A stretch of 12,252 nucleotides of DNA from CAIVPM01 sp049242865 (GTDB lineage Bacteria > Bacteroidota > Bacteroidia > Chitinophagales > Chitinophagaceae): NCBI GenBank assembly GCA_049242865.1, contig JBMLOR010000210.1, positions 1 through 12,252 of the forward strand. The letters are read 5' to 3'. Position 1 is the stretch's first letter. Every line of letters begins with the position of its first letter. Of this stretch, positions 7,549-12,252 are shown piece after piece. The notes under the pieces were generated by a model. That model did no database searches. It saw only the letters and a program-made list of their open reading frames with translations, and had not been told where the DNA came from. The translations under genes and the position numbers were made by a program.

Positions 7549-7579
7549 TGTATTAAGTTTAAACCACTAGATTTGCCCA

Positions 7580-8545
7580 ATGGATACTCAAATTTTAATA
7601 CAAAATATAACAAACCCCACATTGTTATTTTTTGTATTAGGCATCATTGCAACCTTGGTAAAAAGTGATTTAGAAATACCAAGTAATACTAGCAAGTTTA
7701 TATCACTTTACCTTTTGTTTTCTATTGGGTTTAAAGGTGGTGTTGAGCTTAGTCATAGTAATTTTACAACTGAAATCGCCTTGTCGCTATTGTTTGGTTT
7801 ATGCATAGCAGCCATCATTCCATTATACTCTTTTTTTATACTAAAGCGAAAATTACAAGTAAGTGATGCAGGTGCAGTTGCTGCTGCTTATGGAAGTGTA
7901 AGTGCAGTAACTTTTGTTGCTGCAGGTGCTTTTTTAGATGCACAAAATCAACATTTTGGTGGTCACATGGTTGCTGTAATGGCACTTATGGAGGCCCCTG
8001 CAATTATTGTAGGTGTAGTGCTTATGCGTAAGTACGATAAAGGAAACAGTTTAAAACCAACAAGTATTTTAAACACAGTGAAGCATAGCTTTACAAATGG
8101 AAGTGTATTAATGATACTAGGCAGTTTGGTAATAGGAATAATAGCAGATGAAAAACAAGCCGAAGGAATTAAGCCATTTACCACAGATATTTTTAAAGGT
8201 TTTTTGGCAATATTTTTATTAGAAATGGGCATGGTAACCGCCAACAGATTTTCAGCATTTAAGAAATATGGTTGGTTTGTAAGTTTGTTTGCATTGCTTG
8301 CCCCTTTAGTTAATGGTACAATTGTGGCACTGTTAAGCGGATTCGTTACTCATGAAGTTGGTAATAGATTAATTTTTGCAATACTAGCTGCTAGTGCTTC
8401 TTACATTGCAGTACCTGCTGCAATGAGATTAGTTGCACCAAAGGCCGATCCTGGTTTGTATATTCCGATGGCGTTGGGTGTAACCTTTCCATTAAATATT
8501 AGTGTTGGGTTACCTTTATATTATGCTATCATACAATCTAGCTAA
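7580..8545 (+). CDS. sbtA: SbtA-type sodium-dependent bicarbonate transporter
   Basis: This 321-residue integral membrane protein has about ten hydrophobic segments and belongs to the SbtA (DUF897, Sbt_1) family. Signature pieces are NPTLLFFVLG (12-21), KSDLEIP (28-34), GFKGGVEL (50-57), the AAYGSVSAVTF substrate and sodium site in the first repeat (102-112), GGHMVAVMALMEAPAII (127-143), and the matching SASYIAVPAAMR in the second repeat (272-283). Cyanobacterial SbtA takes up HCO3- with Na+ and is controlled by the PII-like SbtB, usually encoded next door; no SbtB-like gene is seen here. In a heterotroph the role may be bicarbonate supply for carboxylases or pH balance (inference). It lies 31 nt after the YkuD gene on the same strand. 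A TAGATTTG 8-mer 4 nt before the ATG matches the -7 consensus, but the position would give a leaderless transcript. Confidence 0.9.
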   Translation: MDTQILIQNITNPTLLFFVLGIIATLVKSDLEIPSNTSKFISLYLLFSIGFKGGVELSHSNFTTEIALSLLFGLCIAAIIPLYSFFILKRKLQVSDAGAVAAAYGSVSAVTFVAAGAFLDAQNQHFGGHMVAVMALMEAPAIIVGVVLMRKYDKGNSLKPTSILNTVKHSFTNGSVLMILGSLVIGIIADEKQAEGIKPFTTDIFKGFLAIFLLEMGMVTANRFSAFKKYGWFVSLFALLAPLVNGTIVALLSGFVTHEVGNRLIFAILAASASYIAVPAAMRLVAPKADPGLYIPMALGVTFPLNISVGLPLYYAIIQSS

Positions 8546-8568
8546 AAACTATTGCAGTAACTTTTAAA

Positions 8569-8617
8569 TAATTTACAAAATTGATGTGCTGAAAAGTTGT
8601 TTTTTTCTTGTAAATTA
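8569..8617. terminator. Inverted repeats at the convergent junction, weak candidate terminator
   Basis: A perfect 10-bp inverted repeat (8569-8578 with 8608-8617, TAATTTACAA and its complement) spans the gap between sbtA and the convergent membrane-protein gene. A second, overlapping 7-bp pair (AACTTTT at 8559-8565, AAAAGTT at 8592-8598) is followed by a T run at 8600-8606, as expected for a rightward terminator. Both stems are AT-rich with loops of 26-29 nt, so stability is poor. The location is the main support. Confidence 0.3.
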
Positions 8618-8632
8618 AATTTTATCTTTCTT

Positions 8633-9037
8633 CTAAATTTTTCCTTCCCAATAATCACTTTCTTGTTTGTGATACAAATAATGATGATATAACTTTTTAG
8701 GATATTCATTTATATACAATAAAACTGTAATTACTATACCATATAGCATAAATACAATAATTATTGGAGATAAAGTATTTAACGCAAAATAAGCTGCACT
8801 TACAAAAAGTGTTAATGCTGCACTTATGGTTACTAAAAGTACACTATATCTCTTTTTTGATACTAGCATGATATAAGCAATAAATGAGTATAAATGAATG
8901 GCAATAAAAACGTAATTAAACCAAAAATCATACATGGCAATTAACCATTGTGCAAAGCAGGTAAAAGCAATAGCAGCACCAGTTACGCCAATGTATGCCA
9001 AAAATTCGCTTTGTTTTTTATTTAGTTCTTTTTGCAT
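8633..9037 (-). CDS. Small four-helix membrane protein, unknown function
   Basis: I do not recognise this 134-residue protein. It has a short polar N-terminus (MQKELNKKQ), four hydrophobic segments at about 12-34, 40-60, 64-86 and 90-110, and a basic, aromatic tail rich in His, Tyr and Lys (112-134), probably cytoplasmic. There is no signal peptide and no catalytic motif that I can see. The start codon lies 3 nt beyond the stop of the TPR gene on the same strand, so the two are very likely co-translated. It is the last gene of a leftward group and converges on sbtA. Reality is supported by the membrane-like residue pattern and the tight operon fit; function is open. Confidence 0.75.
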   Translation of the reverse strand: MQKELNKKQSEFLAYIGVTGAAIAFTCFAQWLIAMYDFWFNYVFIAIHLYSFIAYIMLVSKKRYSVLLVTISAALTLFVSAAYFALNTLSPIIIVFMLYGIVITVLLYINEYPKKLYHHYLYHKQESDYWEGKI

Positions 9038-9040
9038 AAT

Positions 9041-9358
9041 TTATAAATTATCTTCTAAGTCTTCGTAAGCCATTTGCAATTCTGCAAAAGCATGTTTATC
9101 GTTAGCTGCTTTTGCTGCTTGCATTCCTTTATTGTACCATTCTAAAGCTTCTGCATATAACTGTTGTCTTTCTAAAAGCTTTGCCAAATGATAATAGCTA
9201 CCAACATAGCTAGGTGAGTTTGTTAAAATGGCAATAAATAAATCTTTAGCCACATCATCATTACCCAATTTTATGTTTTCTAAAGCCAATGCATGACGTA
9301 AAAAATTATCGTTTGGATTATCTTTTAAAAATTCATGTATCTGTTTTATTCTATCCAT
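9041..9358 (-). CDS. Small TPR-repeat protein
   Basis: This 105-residue soluble protein consists largely of two tetratricopeptide repeats, roughly residues 16-49 and 50-83, with the usual small and aromatic spacing (for example HLAKLLERQQLYAEALEWYNKG at 57-78, given here only as the repeat 2 core). An acidic C-terminal helix follows (ending YEDLEDNL). I chose the ATG at 9358 (MDRIKQI); the upstream ATG at 9403 would add a 15-residue leader that overlaps the preceding gene. TPR proteins bind other proteins, and the partner is probably encoded beside it, since it lies 1 nt after one membrane-protein gene and 3 nt before another. There is no signal peptide, so it should be cytoplasmic, perhaps a peripheral adaptor to those membrane proteins (inference). 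Confidence 0.85.
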   Translation of the reverse strand: MDRIKQIHEFLKDNPNDNFLRHALALENIKLGNDDVAKDLFIAILTNSPSYVGSYYHLAKLLERQQLYAEALEWYNKGMQAAKAANDKHAFAELQMAYEDLEDNL

Positions 9359-9359
9359 T

Positions 9360-9638
9360 TTAACTATTAAAAAAGTAAAATACTTGTAATGCAAAAAATG
9401 CAATATTCAATCCAAAAACAAATTTTCCTATACTTGCCCTTTTTGGCGAAAGCATGGCTAATATGGTAATTAAAATGGCTATGGCATTTAATATAAATGA
9501 TGGTAAAGCTAAAATTAAAACAAAATGTGTAAAAACATAATGGTTTGCAACTGCCGAAATATTCTTAAACATTAAGGCAATTAAAAAACAAAAATTACAT
9601 ATTAATACAAAGCGGTTAAAAAAATTAATTACTTTCAT
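9360..9638 (-). CDS. Small three-helix membrane protein, unknown function
   Basis: This 92-residue protein has hydrophobic segments at about 8-24, 36-63 and 71-90, with a short basic loop (SPKRASIGK, 64-72) before the last. I do not recognise the family. It starts at the ATG at 9638 (MKVINFF) and its stop lies 1 nt from the start codon of the TPR gene, so both belong to one transcript. Its first codons overlap the end of a possible 32-residue upstream frame by 14 nt. No catalytic residues or signal cleavage site are evident. It could form a small membrane complex with the TPR protein and the four-helix protein; this rests only on gene order. Confidence 0.72.
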   Translation of the reverse strand: MKVINFFNRFVLICNFCFLIALMFKNISAVANHYVFTHFVLILALPSFILNAIAILITILAMLSPKRASIGKFVFGLNIAFFALQVFYFFNS

Positions 9639-9723
9639 TATTTACAGTTAATCTTTTAAACAAAAATTCATAATATACTAGATACATATAAACACAAAAA
9701 CTAAGCGTTGCAAATATTATCAT
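9625..9723 (-). CDS. Possible 32-residue single-span membrane peptide
   Basis: An ATG at 9723 opens a short frame ending with TAA at 9627-9625. The product begins MIIFATLSFCVYMYLVYYEF, an uninterrupted membrane-like span, and ends with a polar tail (KRLTVNNESN), the usual layout of a small membrane peptide with a cytoplasmic end. It overlaps the start of the three-helix membrane gene by 14 nt, as in coupled operons, and fills most of the otherwise empty gap before YfhO. A chance frame is quite possible, because AT-rich DNA readily encodes Phe, Ile and Tyr. Confidence 0.4.
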   Translation of the reverse strand: MIIFATLSFCVYMYLVYYEFLFKRLTVNNESN

Positions 9724-9759
9724 AAATAACTTATTTTGCTCAACTTATAATTCTTGTTA

Positions 9760-12252
9760 ATGAATAAAATAAATTTTAAACAATGGTTACCACATATAGT
9801 AGCCATTGCATTGTTTGCAATTATTGCTTGTATGTATTGCAAACCCATATTTAGTGGTCAAGTGTTGCAGCAACACGACGTTAGCCAATGGAAAGGAATG
9901 GCAAAACAGAGTTTAGATTTCCAAGAAAAAAATGGAAGATTTCCGTTATGGACGAATAGTATGTTTGGAGGAATGCCAGCTTATCAAATAGCGTATGGTA
10001 GCGAAAATCCTGCAAGTGTTGGTATTATACAAAAAGTTATGGAGTTGTATTTACCTGCCCCTGCTTCTTATTTTTTTCTGGCATGTGTTTGCTTTTATTT
10101 GCTAGCATTGATACTTGGCTGTAATATTTATGTAGCATTTTTTACAGCTCTTAGTTATGCCTATTGCACGTATAATCCAGTAATTATAGGTGCTGGCCAC
10201 AATACTAAGATGATTGCTATTGCATTTATGCCAGCTTTTATTGGTGGCCTTATACTCATTTTTCAAAAAAAATATATTGTAGGCACAGCTTTAACTGCTT
10301 TGTTTACCAGTTTTTTAATTGGTGCAAATCATGCCCAAATTACTTATTATGCCATCATTATTGCTGTTTTCATGGCAATAAGTTTTGGTATACATTGGAT
10401 TTTGAATAAAGAATATAAGCATCTTTTATTGGCTGCTGCTTTATCTATTTTTGGTGGTGCACTTGGTGTTGGTGTAAATCTTGTAAGCCTTGCTACAACC
10501 AGTGAATACTCAAAAGCAACTATTAGAGGTGGAAGTACTTTAGTAGATGAAAAAGATAAAGATAATACTACCAAAGGGGGCTTAAAAAAAGATTATGCAC
10601 TAAGCTATAGTATGTATAAAACTGAACCATTGGTAATGATGATTCCAAGAATGTATGGAGGTAGTAGTGGATTAGAAATGCCAGAAGATAAAAGTAAAGC
10701 CATTGAAGCATTACAACAAATGCCACAACAAATTGCTCAAAGTTTAAATAATTATGTATCGTTTTATTGGGGTGGAATTGGAGGAACAAGTGGCCCACCT
10801 TATGTTGGTGCAATAGTTTGCTTACTAGCTTTAATGGGTTTTGTAGTTTTGGATAGCAAATATAAATATTGGATTGCAGCAGCTTCAATATTTACTATTA
10901 TGCTAAGTTGGGGTAGCTTTTTTGAAGGCTTTAATGTATGGATGTTAAACAACCTGCCTTTATACAACAAGTTTAGAGCACCAAGTATGATATTAGTTGT
11001 ACCTACTTTATTGTTGTGTATGATGGCTGCATTGAGTTTAAATAAATTTTTATTTGGTGATGATAAAGAAGTTCTCTTGGCCAAGTACAAAAAAGGATTA
11101 ATGGTTGCAGGCGGCTTTTTAGCTTTAGCATTTATTATATACTTAACAAGTGATTATAGAAGCGAAAATGATATAAACCTCATCAAACAAATTGAAGAAA
11201 TAAAAGATGCCAACCAAAAGGCCACAATTTTAGATGCTGCAAAAAGTTTGCAAAAAGGATTAATTGATGATAGAAAGTCACTTTTTTTTAATGATATTTT
11301 ACGTACTATAGCATTTATGCTTATTGGTGCCTTTGCATTATTTGCAGTTATAAAAAATAAATTAAAATGGCAATTTGGTTTGGTGGTTATTGGCGTATTT
11401 GCATTTATTGATGTTATGCTTGTAAATGTTAACTACCTAAGTAGTAAAAACTATCAAGATGCAGAAGAATATCAAAGTACTTTTAATCCAAGCCCAGCCG
11501 ACATTGAAATTCAAAAAGATAAATCGCATTATCGTGTTTTTGATTTAACTAATGGTGTTAATACAGCTTTTAATGGCGGTGCGATGACAGCTTATTTTCA
11601 TAATAGTTTAGGCGGCTACCATGCTGCAAAATTGAGTTTGTACCAAGATTTAATAGAACGACAATTTTATAATTTCCCTAATTGTTTCCCTGCTGTAAAT
11701 ATGATGAATGTAAAATATTTTATTCAGCGAGATAATCAAACAGGGCAACCATTTGCACAGCAAAATCCAGAAGCTTTAGGAAATGCATGGTTTGTAAAAA
11801 ATGTACAGTTCAAAAAAACACCTTTAGAGGTAATGAATGCTTTAACAAATTTCTCTCCACGAGATACCGCTTTGGTTGAAGAAGCTAGTAAGAGTTTAGT
11901 TAAATATGATGAAATTGTTGATACCACTGCAAAAATTAGTTTAGTTAAGAATAATAATGATTATGTAGAATACACTAGCACTAGTGCAACTAATAAGTTT
12001 GCAGTATTTAGTGAAGTTTTTTATGATAAAGGTTGGGTGGCTACCATTGATGGAAAAGAAACTCCAATTGTAAAAACCAACTATGTGTTAAGAGGGTTAA
12101 GTGTTCCTGCAGGAAATCACAAAATTGTATTTGAATTTAAACCAGCATCTTATTACAATTCACAAAAATTTGCCATAATTGCAAGTGCTATTATTTGGTT
12201 ATTGCTTATAGCTGCAACTTGGTTTAGTTATAAAAATAAGAAACTAGTTTAG
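9760..12252 (+). CDS. YfhO-family membrane protein
   Basis: This 830-residue protein fits the large YfhO family (DUF, GT-C-like membrane proteins) of Bacteroidota. I chose the ATG at 9760 (MNKINFK); a TTG two codons upstream is less likely. A first helix (11-30) is followed by an extracytoplasmic loop with QQHDVSQWKG (37-46) and WTNSMFGGMPAYQ (64-76), a GT-C-like first loop in which Asp40 is a catalytic candidate. Further helices run through about 101-550, with AGHNTKMIAIAF (145-156) between them. A large soluble part (about 560-800) holds VFDLTNG, FHNSLGGYHAAKL, NMMNVKYFI and a final beta domain (DKGWVATIDG to FEFKP), then one last helix (803-822). B. subtilis YfhO takes part in lipoteichoic acid glycosylation; in Bacteroidota the substrate is unknown, a lipid-linked sugar transferase being the usual guess. 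The stop is the last codon of the window. Confidence 0.88.
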   Translation: MNKINFKQWLPHIVAIALFAIIACMYCKPIFSGQVLQQHDVSQWKGMAKQSLDFQEKNGRFPLWTNSMFGGMPAYQIAYGSENPASVGIIQKVMELYLPAPASYFFLACVCFYLLALILGCNIYVAFFTALSYAYCTYNPVIIGAGHNTKMIAIAFMPAFIGGLILIFQKKYIVGTALTALFTSFLIGANHAQITYYAIIIAVFMAISFGIHWILNKEYKHLLLAAALSIFGGALGVGVNLVSLATTSEYSKATIRGGSTLVDEKDKDNTTKGGLKKDYALSYSMYKTEPLVMMIPRMYGGSSGLEMPEDKSKAIEALQQMPQQIAQSLNNYVSFYWGGIGGTSGPPYVGAIVCLLALMGFVVLDSKYKYWIAAASIFTIMLSWGSFFEGFNVWMLNNLPLYNKFRAPSMILVVPTLLLCMMAALSLNKFLFGDDKEVLLAKYKKGLMVAGGFLALAFIIYLTSDYRSENDINLIKQIEEIKDANQKATILDAAKSLQKGLIDDRKSLFFNDILRTIAFMLIGAFALFAVIKNKLKWQFGLVVIGVFAFIDVMLVNVNYLSSKNYQDAEEYQSTFNPSPADIEIQKDKSHYRVFDLTNGVNTAFNGGAMTAYFHNSLGGYHAAKLSLYQDLIERQFYNFPNCFPAVNMMNVKYFIQRDNQTGQPFAQQNPEALGNAWFVKNVQFKKTPLEVMNALTNFSPRDTALVEEASKSLVKYDEIVDTTAKISLVKNNNDYVEYTSTSATNKFAVFSEVFYDKGWVATIDGKETPIVKTNYVLRGLSVPAGNHKIVFEFKPASYYNSQKFAIIASAIIWLLLIAATWFSYKNKKLV

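Noticed and set aside
7568..7575. TAGATTTG as a promoter for sbtA
   Set aside because: It matches the -7 consensus but ends 4 nt before the ATG, and there is no upstream TTTG at usual spacing; a chance match in AT-rich DNA is more likely.
10568..11090. Two leftward open frames of about 100 codons
   Set aside because: Both lie wholly inside the YfhO gene, which matches its family throughout, so they are antisense shadows.

Overview
The window looks like chromosomal DNA from a low-GC member of the Bacteroidota, possibly Chitinophagales (this rank is inferred from general style only). The evidence is the strong AT richness, near absence of Shine-Dalgarno motifs, lipoprotein signals ending in IAC, signal peptides ending in FAQ, and the families present (GHL10, DUF4434, AmpG-like MFS, large YfhO). 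Coding density is high. I see no rRNA, tRNA, CRISPR or mobile element, and no gene-free stretch over 300 bases.

Left part (1-7548): a GHL10-type glycoside hydrolase lipoprotein runs leftward and reaches the window edge with only the last base of its probable stop codon missing. Divergent from it is a tight rightward gene run: an AmpG-like MFS permease, an SGNH esterase, a DUF4434 TIM-barrel protein, a second GHL10 protein, a phosphodiester glycosidase (NAGPA-like) lipoprotein, and an exported YkuD (L,D-transpeptidase-fold) protein. Gaps are 0 to 37 nt, with one 8-nt overlap. Most of these families are linked elsewhere to peptidoglycan or amino-sugar glycans. I therefore read the block as a candidate cell-wall glycan remodelling or salvage locus: exported GHL10, esterase, NAGPA and YkuD enzymes trim the polymer, the permease imports fragments, and the DUF4434 protein, which lacks a signal peptide, may act on them inside. 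This pathway is inference.

Middle (7580-8545): an SbtA-type sodium/bicarbonate symporter follows in the same direction, with no SbtB partner visible. A convergent junction with inverted repeats follows it.

Right part: a compact leftward group (possible 32-residue membrane peptide, three-helix membrane protein, TPR protein, four-helix membrane protein; 8633-9723), then a rightward YfhO-family membrane protein of 830 residues ending exactly at the last base of the window.
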